Assembly: GCA_907163375.1 (NCBI GenBank)
Contig: CAJQUW010004574.1
Span: 62,001 to 126,000 of the forward strand
Direction of reading: 5' to 3'
DNA: 64,000 bases
Source: Prostheceraeus crozeri
Taxonomy: Eukaryota > Platyhelminthes > Polycladida > Euryleptidae
Below, piece after piece: positions 36,192 to 48,536 of this stretch. The notes beneath the pieces were generated by a model. The model had not been told where the DNA came from, did not search any database, and was given only the letters and a program-made list of their open reading frames with translations. Position 1 is the first letter of the stretch. Every line of letters begins with the position of its first letter. The translations under genes and the position numbers were made by a program.

Positions 36192-36846
36192 TGTCTGCAT
36201 CTGTTGCTGCCATCTGACCACCACGTTTTGCTCTTGGTGATTTGTTGTGACGCTGCGAGGCTAAGGAACAATCGCTGGCTCGAACACATTGATGTTTGGA
36301 AGCCTGACTTGGCTCTAGAAGTTCCACAGTATGAGCAAAATGAGGATAACGTTTACCAAGATGCTCCCTGCGATTGTCCGTTGGAGGTCCTACATGCCAT
36401 GTAGCGGTCAGACCGTCCCCCAGTTGCTGAACATACTGGCTCGATGAAGAGCCTCGTAGCGATAGCGGCTCTTCGGTCTGAGGCATTAAAAACTCCATGT
36501 CCTCTCGTGGTGTCGACGTTTCCGTGGAAGACGAGTCGATGGGAAGCAATCGGCGATGTGGTTCAATCGGCGAAGACTGAGGATGAGTATAACAAGTGGC
36601 GTATGTGTCTGTGCTTGCAGAGCTACTTTGTCGGATCACTTGATCATTCATTCTACTTCCTAGATGAAAATTAGTTTGGTCATTGACTGGTCCCGCACCG
36701 CAGCCTGTCGACTTTGTACCGGAAGTCTCCGCAGTTAATTGGCCTGTGTCCGGTATTCGTTCCTCGACGATTGCTGAATCAGGTATTGCGGCAGACTGAG
36801 CATCAGAAGACGCGGACTGTAAGCGCTCCATGGATACCACCTCCGT
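36192..36846 (-). CDS. Shab: Kv2 channel exon B: Ser/Thr-rich cytoplasmic tail
   Basis: The exon encodes 218 residues plus one base, without membrane segments and rich in Ser, Thr, Pro and Gln, as expected for the variable cytoplasmic tail of Kv2. The acceptor (CATTATTGCAG) gives phase 0, matching exon A; the donor ACA|GTGAGT leaves phase 1, matching exon C. Residues 74-87 form a Ser/Thr cluster around S-T-D-T-Y-A-T-C that resembles the proximal restriction and clustering segment of vertebrate Kv2 (S-I-D-S-F-I-S-C). Assignment to this gene rests on strand, order, phase and composition rather than on clear homology. The frame stays open 20 codons past the donor, so a retained-intron terminus is possible. 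Confidence 0.72.
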
Positions 36847-37104
36847 CTGCAATAATGAGAATACATGAAAGAGAGTGTATTTCAAGAACTGATGATAAAT
36901 TAGGTTTGTTGGCCTACCAGTACTAAGGGTAAAAAATTGCAAAGCATTTATTTCTATTGAGATAATTTGAAATGATGAGTATGAGATCGTGCACATCATT
37001 TAGGACAGATGTCGACTCGTGCAGAATTGGCTAAAAACCGATCATACTTTTAAAAGAACAAATGTCAAGATCTTGCATGATTTTTCACCCAATATTGTAG
37101 GGCT

Positions 37105-37588
37105 CTTCTCATAATAATAATAAATACGTTTATTTCTGCAAAAGCCCCAATAATGGAAATCGTGGGGTCATGATCATATACATAGGACACAAACTGTTTC
37201 ATAAAATATAGTAAGTAAACGAAAGTAATAAGAAAACAAGACACAAATTACAAAATTAGATGATGACGGTTGGTTACATATAATAATCACAGTTAACTAA
37301 TGATGACATAACGTAAATAAACGATCCTCTCATGATGGAGCTTGTACACAGCGGTAGTCTAAAATTTTGGCAGTGAGTCAATTTTGGAATTATAAAATGG
37401 TGTAAGGGATGATAATGATCACATAGCAGAGCTTGAAAAAGTTTCCAACCAATTATAGTCCGTCTATAGTCAAGTGGAATGAATGATGAACAGACACAAT
37501 TACTGGAACCACAAATGATGCTGTGGCATTTATTTTGAACGAGCGTCAGCATTCTTGATTGAGAAGCACCGAGACTCACGAGTAAATG
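37105..37588 (-). pseudogene. LINE 3' fragment with ATT-repeat tail
   Basis: On the minus strand: LDYRRTIIGWKLFQALLCDH, HPLHHFIIPKL, QNFRLPLCTSS, RGSFIYVMSSL, the C-terminal end of a CR1/L2-like ORF2 protein (HPLH.FLP, FRLPL.RT.....SF.Y...LWN). A 3' UTR follows, with CCCACGATTTCCATTATTGG and a GGGGCTTTTGCAGAAATAAA end, then a (TTA)n tail at about 37110. It is 5'-truncated, as usual for LINEs. Confidence 0.75.
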
Positions 37589-39058
37589 TCATGTGATTGT
37601 TTTACCTTGATTTACCTTGGTGATCATTTTTTATTGTTAAATTCATTTAGCCACTTGCTCTTTGTCTTAATTGCATTAGTGCTGACGTCACTCTTTCCTA
37701 TATCTGCCGATTTCTATGTGAATTACTTCATATAATTGCTACCTCATGATTAGAATTGATCATCTCTGTATCTGTAATTGTGTGCAGATAAACATCAATC
37801 CCGTGACACTAGAATGCGAGAGAAATATGTCGGTCTCCAGTGATAAATGTCTATCAAAGGCTGATTTTTTTATTTTTAACTGGCTTTCATGGTGGCATCA
37901 GTTTTTCTCAACTCGATTGTCTTGCTACTACATTACAGCCTTAAATTTGAATTCCACTTTTTTCTGTTTGAATGCGATGTTTTGTGCATCAGTTGAAAAT
38001 TGATGGTAAATGACTTTGAAAAACGATGCGTTTTGATCATTTATCGCATGAAAACATCTTAATGAAATTTTTGTAGTGTGCTTGATTGCATTTGGATACT
38101 TTAGAGGCACTGAACACATCTCAAAAGACATTTTTGAAAACACATGCAACTGCACATTACCTGCTGCTTTCCTAGTTACATGTCGTGGAGAAAAATTACA
38201 GTAACTGCTTATCCACATGAAATGAATGCATCAAATGTTGTAAGACATGACAATCTGTCCATTTTGTGACTTGGAATCCGCTATTTGTAGCACAAAACTG
38301 ACGGTATTACTTATAAAGCTATTTTCAGTAGTGATTGAAGTATATTGCTATCATTCTTATAGTAATTACATAGATGCATTCATGGATGAATGACGATGTT
38401 AATTATAACTTCATTTGCACTTTCTCCAAGTGATTAAGATGCCCAACTTTCAAAGGAATCGATCAGACTGCTCGACTTTAAAAAGTAATGTTGCAAGAGG
38501 TTGAATTTTTGATGTCCCCATGGGCAAAATTTGATTAATTTAGGTTATTTATATGAAATACGCAGAAAGTCGGGGACAAAAAAATTATACTTGTAGCTAA
38601 TATAAGGCTAAGTGATTCCTCATGCTAGGTCTAGCATTTTAACTTGCTTGCTTGTCAAACTATTGTCATATTCCTGATAATCATAATATGTAGCAAAACA
38701 AAATTGAAGATGATGTCGGTGAAGACATGAATATACATGTACGTACATAAAGGCATAATATAACATACTTTGCATTTGAAGTAAGACGGAGGTTAAGGAC
38801 GAGAAAGGTACCATAAGAGATTATAAGTAGGCCGTATATCATTTTGAATCACACAAAGTATAAGCACAAAATTTAACAGAAAAAGCAATTCTCTACACTA
38901 TGAAATACTATTAAGTAATTATGGAACGCATTAATCATATTGATTATCCAAAAATCAAGAGCTTATATATTTGTCATTGAGCTATTTGTCATCTTCTGAA
39001 TTGATTATCATTTAGAAAGCCATTGTTTGACAATATGAAAACGTCAGTTTTGTATGTA

Positions 39059-39670
39059 CGAGGTTCTTTCAAAAATTATCGAGACTGATTCGATATCTAT
39101 GGGATTAAGTGACCTTGAAGCAAATCGCTTTGCCTCAGGCGACTATTGTATGTCATGTGTCATCTGACAGCGTAGCGTTTATTCAGCTTATGAGATATAA
39201 TGGACAGAACGCATTAAAGATTGTTAACTTCGTTCATGTGTCGAATTGAATTTTTTCGTCATTTGAAGATTGCTTTTATTCGAGATTGAAGTCAAATCAT
39301 TTTGACAATGACTGAGAAGGAGGAACAGCGCATCTGCATTAAATTCTGCCTGAGATCAGGAAAGACCTGCATCGAAACGCATCAAATGCCGCAAACTGCC
39401 TTCGGTGAAGAGGTGATGAGTCGTGCCTGTGTCTTCGAATGGTTTCGCCGCTTCAAAGACTGACGGGATTCGGTCGAAAGTGATGAGTGCTTAGGTCAGC
39501 CGTCAACAAGCCGGAACAACGATGCCATCAAAGCGGTTCAACGTCAGGTGAAGGAAGATCGGAGAATCACAGTTAGAGAACTTAGTGAAGACCTCGACAT
39601 TTATATCGGCTCTTGCCATTCCATCTTGACTCAGAAGTTGAGCATGAGGCGTGTGTCGGTAAATCGTAGG
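39059..39670 (+). mobile_element. Mariner fragment, 5' end only
   Basis: A TA (39057-39058) is followed by CGAGGTTCTTTCAAAAATTA, a mariner-type end, then about 250 bases of leader and the N-terminal third of a transposase. Similarity ends near 39665 and no right end was found. This is a different mariner subfamily from the DD41D copies. Confidence 0.72.
39308..39665 (+). pseudogene. Mariner transposase N-terminal fragment
   Basis: From ATG the frame reads MTEKEEQRICIKFCLRSGKT, then CVFEWFRRFKD, a TGA, and in the same frame DSVESDECLGQPSTSR, ITVRELSEDLDI and LSMRRVSVN. These are the two helix-turn-helix units of mariner transposases (CFEWFxRFKxGRxSVEDD, RPSTSR, TIRELAxELxIS, LGMRRVSA). One in-frame stop is visible, and the linker and catalytic domain are missing. 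Confidence 0.8.
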
Positions 39671-40160
39671 CAAGCTCCATTAACGATGATTTTTATAAAA
39701 AACTCGTTAAAATCTCTCAGTTGATAAAGTAGAGGCGGGTCATATGCTGTGCTGGGCACAATCCGTTAAAATCCTTTATTTCGTTTGCTCGTTAACTGAA
39801 AGTTGTATTTCACATTAGCGAACTAATACTTTTAACGGACTGATTGACTTCCGTTACTCCCAAATACGCTTTTTCTTTGATATTGCTGAATAATGAGAAA
39901 TGGGTATATAAGTTGGAAAAAGGAAGATGAGCAGCAATGACTTCAAGAATTGTTCACGCCAACACGGATTTAGCCTACCATCAAGTGCACAGACTTGAAA
40001 GTGGGCAGGTGGGGCTTCAGCTTAATACCTTCGAGCAGAACAGGCAGACCACGCCCTGCTGGATCTGAAAATTTAAGAACCAATAAATCACGGCTTAGAT
40101 ATCAATAAACATTCCGAAGCAAAATACGTGATGTCAAAAACAAATGTAGCGCACTGCAAA

Positions 40161-40310
40161 GCTTGTAATAGACCAACATCCTGAAGAAGTGTTTGAAAAA
40201 TGAATCACTACCCTAACGAAGCGTTTGAAAAATTGACCGCCACCTTGTAATAGAACTCCACCTGTAATAGACCGCCACCGGTAATAGACCGCTACTTGCT
40301 ATAATCGGCA
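40161..40310 (+). repeat. Short tandem repeat of about 18 bp units
   Basis: Repeats of TGTAATAGACCGCCACC with variation; the best units are at 40245-40300, with weaker ones from 40161. It lies 500 bases beyond the mariner stub. Confidence 0.65.
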
Positions 40311-43300
40311 GCATAAGCAATGAGGGCCAAGACACTTGCTTATATAAGGCATGTCCAACATGTGATGCTTTTTGCACATTTTCATGTGTCTTTGTGTCTC
40401 CCTTGATGTGTTTTTGACTTCTTCCTTAATAGAAAATTCCTTAATAGCCACCTTGCTTTAAATTAATCATTAAGTGCATGTAATGTGCATCACGATTTGC
40501 GCTGTTGGTCATTCTAACAAGTTTAAGTACGAAAATTCCTTGGCAGCCGTAGAAGCTGTGTTTCGACCTATAAGGTGTCGTCAGTACAACTCGGAATGGT
40601 CCAAACTATCTTAAAATATCTAGACTGGCTGAAGAAGCTGAAGGCTGCATAACAAGAGCAGCCTTTAATAGACCATAAGACCACCTATAGTTAGTGGAAC
40701 TAATTTTGACATTAACGGTATCCAACATTGGTTATGTGACAACTTTCTCAAGTCTTGTGTGGGTTCTGTTCGGGGATGATTCTATTATAGAAAATAAGAC
40801 AAACAGTAAAGATGTCCGTTAATAGAAGTGAAAGATAAGCTGGTAGAATAAATAGGAGAATAGAGGCGAACTAAGTCAAAACTTGCATCGCGATATTTAT
40901 GTAGAATTATAACTAAATTCCCATAAATTTGATGGAAATGTGGCAACTTAAAGATCCTGGAGAGATATCAACATGCAAGCACAAACGAGGAAAGGCTTTT
41001 TTGCTGTTCAACTGATGCATTGAGACTGTCTTTGCATAAATCTCTACCCACGCGGTTCCATTAAAAATTCTCCCTAATCGTACCTAATAAATTGAAGAGC
41101 TTGAATAATTTAAATCTTAAGGCATTGTATCTATGAGTGGAGGTTTCTATCTCTCAGCTCGAAGTACTGCCGAGACCTAATTCGTTCACACATTGAAAGT
41201 GAGGTCAGTAAGCACATGTAGGCTACAAGGGTGATAATGAAAATGAAACCACTCTGAAATGTTTGGGAAATATATGCATGATTATATTTGACATATCAAC
41301 AATTCATGTTTCTGATTGAAAGGTTCGAAGGTCCTGAGAGCAACAGAGACTTATAGGGGTGGGGAGATCAGCCATCACCATGGTGGTCTCGCGTGCATGA
41401 TAATTCTGATATGCAATAAATTATGATAACGAAAATTGATGATTCCCAAACGATGGCAGAACTGGAGGAGCAAGTTAGAAAATCGAGTGCTCAAGTATCA
41501 GACACGCGATTTGACAAGGATCTCCTTTGCCAAAATTGTATCCTGGCTCTTTAATGACTCCGATGCCCTGCGAAGTTATCAATTATCTTAGGCAAAAAGG
41601 CAATAATTGAGGACCACACCAGATTCCATGTATCAACGTTAGCAGTTTGATTTACCCTCACTGAATGCATGCACAATTTGTGGCAAATAATGATGATATA
41701 TTGCAAATTCCAAAGTGTCAATGTTGTCAGCCTTAGTGATGCGACTTGAGATTCCGAAATCCATTCATCTGATTTCCAACATACCATCCATAAGACATGA
41801 GTTATTATGTAATACTGATTTTGTTGTTTGTCTTATTCTACTCAAATATTATGATTAATGTACATGCATACAGCGATGATCGCTAACATTTACAATTTAA
41901 GGTTTAGTAAAACTAACCTGTGTTGCAAATATAGGAGAAATTGGCAACCTAGGTAGACGGTGTATCTACGAAGATGAGTGAGAGATTTAGAAATTGTAGT
42001 GAGAGCAATGATGTCACTGATATCATATTTAATTATACTATAGTGCTATCACCATGAAAAGCTGCAGGCAGATAGAAAGTCAACTATTGAGTTGAGTATT
42101 AATGAACCACAAAGCAGAAATAAGACATAGTGAGCTTTCTTATAAAGAATGACTGAACTTACGAAAACTAATTTGTGTACTAATCGGCCTATCTAACATT
42201 TGATATTTATCCATCTATGTGAATGTCAAAAGAAAGAGTTTCTTGTAATCAAGCTTTCAATATATTCTGCTTCCGAAATTGAATTGAGATTTATTGCAGT
42301 ACAAATTAGAATTCCACTCCTAATTAAAATTAAAATGTATATACAAACTCAACAAGTTGAAAACAAGAAAGAAGAAAACAGCGTTTATAAAGAAGTTGAA
42401 AAGCGCACAAGTAGGCCTACATGCCTATATTCCTTCAAACAGTGATATGGCCGATAGTTTTAAATCAACAAGCACCTACAAGCATTCTGCCTTCGAATGC
42501 TAGAGATTCGCTATCTACCTTTTAAACCAAAAAAACGATGCATATCATTCTTCTACCTCAATACAATGGAATTACTACATCAATTGCGGTGTACATACTA
42601 ATACTCAGAAAGTTTGGCAATTGAGATTGCTTGAAGGTAGTGTCAAGCACTGATCTCTCATATTTTTTCAGCCTTGCAATAGCACATGATATCTATGATA
42701 ACACTGAAGTTGGAAGGATTTTCATTGTGCAATTGCGTACGTAGATATCGAAAATGTAAATGCAAAACGTGCTTGATTTGGTTTGATATGGCTTGATCTA
42801 TAGTATTTGTAAGACAGCATACTGTGTGAGTATCAAAACATTAAGTAAATAGATTAGTTAATGTAAGTCGATTCAACACCATTTATTTTTTTGGCTATTT
42901 GAGATTTTATGATTGGCCTGGTAAAAATGAAGCTGGCCTCCAAATTTCTAGAGACAACTTCCATCAATAATCAGTCGAAAGTGGAATGAAAAAAATAGAA
43001 AAATCATTCGATTGACCAGTTGCTCAACGTTTATTGTGAATTCTGGTCAATTAAAATGAATACTGGTAACTTGGTCAAGTTCATGCTACAAAATTGGAAT
43101 CGGCAAATTAGAAAAAGACAGCTTATATTTATATTCGAGTTGGTGACACAGATCTTTATATTGTGGATCGCCTATAATTCTTATTGTTGATGCTTTATGG
43201 AAAAAGTTTTGGAGGCTTGACCAATTAATATTCAAAGGGAAATTATTGCCGGATATCAACGCAAATGCAGCGTGCGCAGCATACTTAGTAAAATTTTAAA

Positions 43301-44678
43301 AAAAATATTGAGAAAAAGTGGGCATAAATCGCCAATACAAAACGAAACATCAAAAAAGTTGTAAAATGCATGAACAACCGATTTAGAACTCTCTAATAAA
43401 TCCGGAAGGACCTAAGGCATCATATCTAGTTCCAAATTTCGTTGCATCTTTGAAATCTTGGCAATTCATAATTTGAAATATGAATAGGTGTCTATTTGTA
43501 CATTAGCTATTTTCGTTCATTTTATTGAACAAAACCTGTAAAATGATCTTTTTATGTCTGTGTCTTTCAAGAAGTGCCAAACATTCTGAAATTTAGTCTA
43601 TGCTTTGATCAAAAGCTGCAGTTATCACAATAATGAAGATCATATAAAACAATCTGAAGCAATCTGCGTGCTATCACCGTGAAGTTATCCAGTTCAAAAT
43701 CGCTGTCAAGTGTTTAAGATATTTGAATGCATATTTTTGCGGTAGCCTTGATATGCAACTTACGCAATCCATATCCAAATTTTAAATTTTCGATGATTCT
43801 CTGGCCTCAAACTGTTACAACGAAGTTACTTCCCTGTCATCTTTACTAATATTTGATACTTTGTATTGTAACTAACAGTCAATGAGTTAATCACCTAAAC
43901 ATTGTAAATGTTAAAATAGGTATGTTAGAATATTATTGATCACCATTCTTCAATTTGCCTCCGGATAATTTTTTGTCGTAAGAGTAACGGTTTTGCAGCG
44001 CAGGATGTTGCGCGTTTTGAGAAGAACATGTGCATGCAGTACCTCTTTCTTTAGATGACTGTCGCAATCATATGATAGAAGAACTAGATTAGTGTGCACT
44101 TAAGTGTGAACACGCAAGATTGAACAGATCGTAACAGATTTTAATGTAGACTCCATAAATATGAAGAAACAAATGTTAATCGTTCTGTAGACCATTTTTG
44201 ATGATTAGTATAGACACGAGGAAGTTACGTGGATGTATTTCAAATGCTTTGAATGATGAAGAATGAAAACTAGATTTCAATATACCAAAATATTTGCAAT
44301 TACAGTTGATCAGTAGTGAATTAATGAGTAAAACTGCTCGCTTGTACACTGTTGCTGTTCATTTTGCCTACTTCGCAAACACATGCATGTTGTTGAGAAT
44401 TGTAAGCACTCAATTCATTAACGAATTAGTCGAATCTGAATATTACGTTGGTGATACTAATAGCGCCATTTTGTTTCATTTGGAATATTTTAGATATAGA
44501 AGTCAAAATGTACACAGACACTTTTATTTCAGTTATCTTAGTCAGATGCAGGCTATATCGGTGAAATACATTCAGTCATTGTCTCATTACATATTTATAG
44601 AGAAGGGCATCATGGCACCTCTCTAAGGCTAGGTAATTGCCCCGAAGCAAAATGCTTCAAAAATTATCCTGACATTAG

Positions 44679-45700
44679 ATGCAGTTTGAATTTAATAAAA
44701 GATATTATCATTTAGAGCAGACTACACAAAATTACTGTCTTATTGATGAATTTGGAATACATCCGATGGATTGTCAGTTTTATAAAGCAGCAATACTTTA
44801 TTGGATAAAAATAAGCATGACTGATGAAAGAAGCTTGATAAAAGAGGCATATCATAGTTGGTATACATGATGCTGGCGAATGGAGCAATTACTCACAAGA
44901 TTTAATCTATCAGAATTATGGGATTGGCAGTTAGCAACTGATAAAAAGTCATATTCAAAAGTTGCAAAAATATGGCTGACTTATTATGTTAGAGAAAAAT
45001 GGATTTCCACAGCGAAAGATTTCTGGTTTGACATTCCAGGTTGGAAAACATTTTGGTTTGAGTTATTTAGAATTGTGCCGGTTTGAAAACAATATGAAAA
45101 TATATCTGAACTTTGATATTAACTGCAACGATATTAATATCATCCTAAAATTTAGAACAAAAAATCATAAATTAGATATTGTTACGGGAAGTTGTAATAA
45201 TAGACTGAAGCATGAAGAGCGTCTCTGTGAGCTATGTAATGATTCAAAATCATAAAGATTGCAGAGTGCCAGTTCGCCTGGGCATTGAATAGAAAGATGT
45301 CCTCAGACTTGTGCTTAAATTGTTCAAGTCTGAGGACATCTTTCTAATGATTAAAAAGTAGAAACTTTGTATCACTTTATGACTGAATGCTCCGCATATA
45401 AGAAAATACGACAAGAAATAGCGCCAGCGTTATGTCATTGCACCAACATAACTGAGCTTCATGAATTAATGAATAATCTGATTCCAAAAAAATATAAAAG
45501 CCATGCTAACTTTCTTCAGAAAGAAGACAATATACGCTTTATCTCCAAAGAAAAAACTAATTAACATCCAAAAAGGGATCAAAAGTTCATTCACCTCTCC
45601 TTCCTTAATAAAAATTGCTTCTTTGTTATTGACCGTGTGTTGCAGTTGAATGTTCTCCAATTGTTTTCCAAAAGTTTTGGAAGTAAACATTTATTGACTT
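44679..45700 (+). pseudogene. LINE ORF2 C-terminal remnant, interrupted by a hairpin element
   Basis: Readings in changing frames: DEFGIHPMDCQFYKAAILYW, MEQLLTRFNLSELWDW, ILKFRTKNHKLDIVTG, HEERLCELCNDSKS, and after the insertion KVETLYHFMTECSAYKKIRQ. This is the C-terminal region downstream of reverse transcriptase in many invertebrate non-LTR elements (E.G..P, LR...H.L.IE.GR, R.C.LC....VEDE.HFL..C..Y...R). The likely 3' end is near 45695. Several frameshifts are present. Confidence 0.75.
45258..45346. mobile_element. Short hairpin element inserted in the LINE
   Basis: ATTGCAGAGTGCCAG begins the element; GAAAGATGTCCTCAGACTTG pairs with CAAGTCTGAGGACATCTTTC. Same family as 35950-36086, but the outer right arm is missing. 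Flanks ATGATTCAAAA and ATGATTAAAAA look like an imperfect duplication. It separates LCNDSKS from VETLYHF of the LINE protein. Confidence 0.72.
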
Positions 45701-46366
45701 ATTGACTCGAGCCTCATGACACATCTCACATAATCCCCTACAACTGGATATGGTCCCCCATCGTCAAGGCGACCCATTTATATGATCAGAAAGACACTTA
45801 ATTGTAATGAAAGCCAATATGAAAAGATAGGTAAATATGACATGTACGTACATGCACATGCAATAAATTGAATAAATTTGTTTTACATTCTATTATAGCC
45901 GCATTATTATATAGCCTATTGTAATTTAGGTGCACAAGTGTTTGGCAAGTTGACAAATGTTGATTCTAACATGTAGAAAGATAATTAATCATTAAATTGA
46001 TTTTTTTAATTACTTAAGAATATTTTTCATTGTCAACCATTTCTAAGCCACGTCAGCAAAGATGAAAATTTCAACCACCGCACCGATAGAAATATACTCC
46101 TTTTTGCTCCTTACCTTGGTTTTTCTCTATGAAAACATTAAATGAAAAGCGTTCTTGATTAATGAGAAACCATGTTTATAGTCCACGTAGACATGTACAT
46201 ATGTATAAAGACTGTAGTGAACAATTTTAATAGAAAGTGTCCTATCATTTTGTTTAGGAAATGCTTTCTCATTGCTAGAACCTCCATGCTTGGTGCAGAT
46301 CAAACAGCTTTGGAACAGTGAATGGCACCGCTTATTCAAAAAATGCATCAAAGATTTACTGGTAGT

Positions 46367-46566
46367 ACTGGGTTGCAATGTACCAGTAGCAGAGTGAGAC
46401 TACCTGACTAAAAACACACGAAAGAACTGAAATCAAATGAAAAGAAAATCATCAAGATCCTCAAAAAAGTGATTTCCTTTCCATCTGATTTTAGTTTTTT
46501 CTTGGGTTTTTAGTCACGTTATAGTAGTCTCACTTCTGGTTTGCTATTGGTAAATTGCAACCCAGT
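46367..46566. mobile_element. 200-bp hairpin element
   Basis: ACTGGGTTGCAATGTACC, GTGAGACTAC and GACTAAAAAC pair with ATTGCAACCCAGT, GTAGTCTCAC and GTTTTTAGTC in the right arm. A further AACCCAGTA near 46625 may be an alternative outer end. Confidence 0.68.
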
Positions 46567-48536
46567 TCTATGTCTGTCAGATCAAAGCTATCAAATGGCT
46601 TTTGCTTCTGGTGCAGGGTAACCCAGTACTATCTGCCGCCTCTATTTTTCATTTATATGCTTATGCATTACTATGTCTGTATTTTTTGAGTTCCTCTGAA
46701 TTATGCACTGTAATAAGATTTACTTGCCTAAAGATGATCGGCATGTGCTGATCGAAATATATCGCAAAGTATAAAAAAGATAAGATTTTGAAATAATAGA
46801 TAAAAACTACTTGGTTCTTTACAACTCAATACATATTAAGAAAAACCAAAGCATTTTCACTAATCCCAAGAAATTTGATCCACTCTTAAATATATCTTGA
46901 ACTTCTACTGTGCAGAGAAAACGTGTCCGTTTCTATATAACATACGGTTTTAGTTAACTTGTGCAACTACTACTTTTTTCATTTCACATAGATTTTTTTG
47001 AGTGTTCTCGTTTTTGGCTACCTTTGTAGCCAATCATAATCTGATGAATCGCCTCCCATACACCACAATCAAATTTTGTACTTTTCTATTCTAAAAATAG
47101 AAGTTCATCCATGTATACATGTGTGTACTGTTTACATTGCATCTCTGCTGTTATTATGTGCTTTATTACATCGCTCTATCCACAGCTCAATATTTTTACA
47201 CAATCAATTTTCGGCACTCCATGCCATTTAGAAAGCTTTCAAACGAAATGTGAGATTGATGATGTACAAATGTGCACACCGGCAAAGTCAGGAAGATACC
47301 AAATTTTTGTTCTCTTGCGTGTCTTCACGGACACCCTTCATAATAGATGGAGAATAATAATCCAAATTCTTTTACTGCTAATCTCTGCTGTGGAGTCCAC
47401 CCGCTCTTAGAGGTCCAAGATGTTAGAGGTCTCACTGTCCGTAGTTCTTTATTCGGTGCAATCCGCAAGTCTATTTATTCAGCAACTGAGGAGACTTCCC
47501 CTTACTGTAAACCACTATTTTCGTATGTCACCAAGCGTTCTCTCAAACACACCCTTCCTGTACTCAGCAAGTCACATGTGACTGTGGAAGCAGTCACACT
47601 GGATTAACTGAGCGCAGATTGGATAAAAAAGGGAGCATTCACCACTGCTGTGGTTGATGTCATGTTCTAGACAGTCAATAAATTCTGCTGACTTTTTTCT
47701 TTTTCTGAAATTTTATTTCCTTCATATTTTCATTGCTTGCCAGTTCGAGTTTCAGTGTGTAGTTGCTTTTTGTTTGTTTCCGTTTATACTTTTGGAAGCA
47801 AAGCAGCACTGTTTGTCCAAAATCATTTGGTCTATAGTTTATCATTACTGCGGTTGCTTCTTTTCATAATGACTAATCCTCAATGGTATAGATTTCCATT
47901 GCAAAATTTGACTCACACACATGACTAAAAACCATAAAGGAAGTCGTGAAAGGATTTTTGTTTATTTTGTCCATTTTTCAATAATATCTTTGTTAACGAA
48001 GATATTTTTTAAAAAAACATTTTTTTAAAACATTCTATACAAAGAAAGTTTCTTAAATTAAAGCTTGAAATTGATTACAACATTAAAAACTCGTTTGATA
48101 TGATTAATTTCTTATTAACTTATCAAAAGAGGATATAATTTGTTTGATTGTATACCGCAACCATAATGCACGATCCATTTTATACGATAAAAACAGCAGC
48201 CATTTACTCTATTGATTGATAGTGAGTTTTGTGATGTTCATGTGGTATTTTTATCATTTATCCAAACGTCTACTTAAACTCAAACCTCGATCGCTATGAA
48301 TTTGTGAATCGATTTATTCCTCAATGCAGACAAGGAATCAGCTCGCAATTCTAACTGAAACTGTAAAGAATGCCATGTAGAGAAAAAACGCATTGGCGCC
48401 TGTGAATAACAGAAAGGATAAGTAACGATAAAGGCAGATATGAAAACGGATTGTACGTGACTAGAGATCCGAGACATTCTCTCAGATGCAACAGATTCTT
48501 AGATTTTGCTGAAGCACGGAAGTAGTAAAGTATTAC

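Larger units (their letters stand above)
36847..48536 (-). other. 11.7-kb intron of the channel gene
   Basis: Between exon A and exon B. It contains a LINE 3' fragment (37.1-37.6 kb), a mariner stub (39.1 kb), a short tandem repeat (40.2 kb), a second LINE 3' fragment with an inserted hairpin element (44.7-45.7 kb) and a hairpin element (46.4 kb). 37590-39058, 40320-44600 and 46640-48536 show nothing I can support. Confidence 0.6.
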
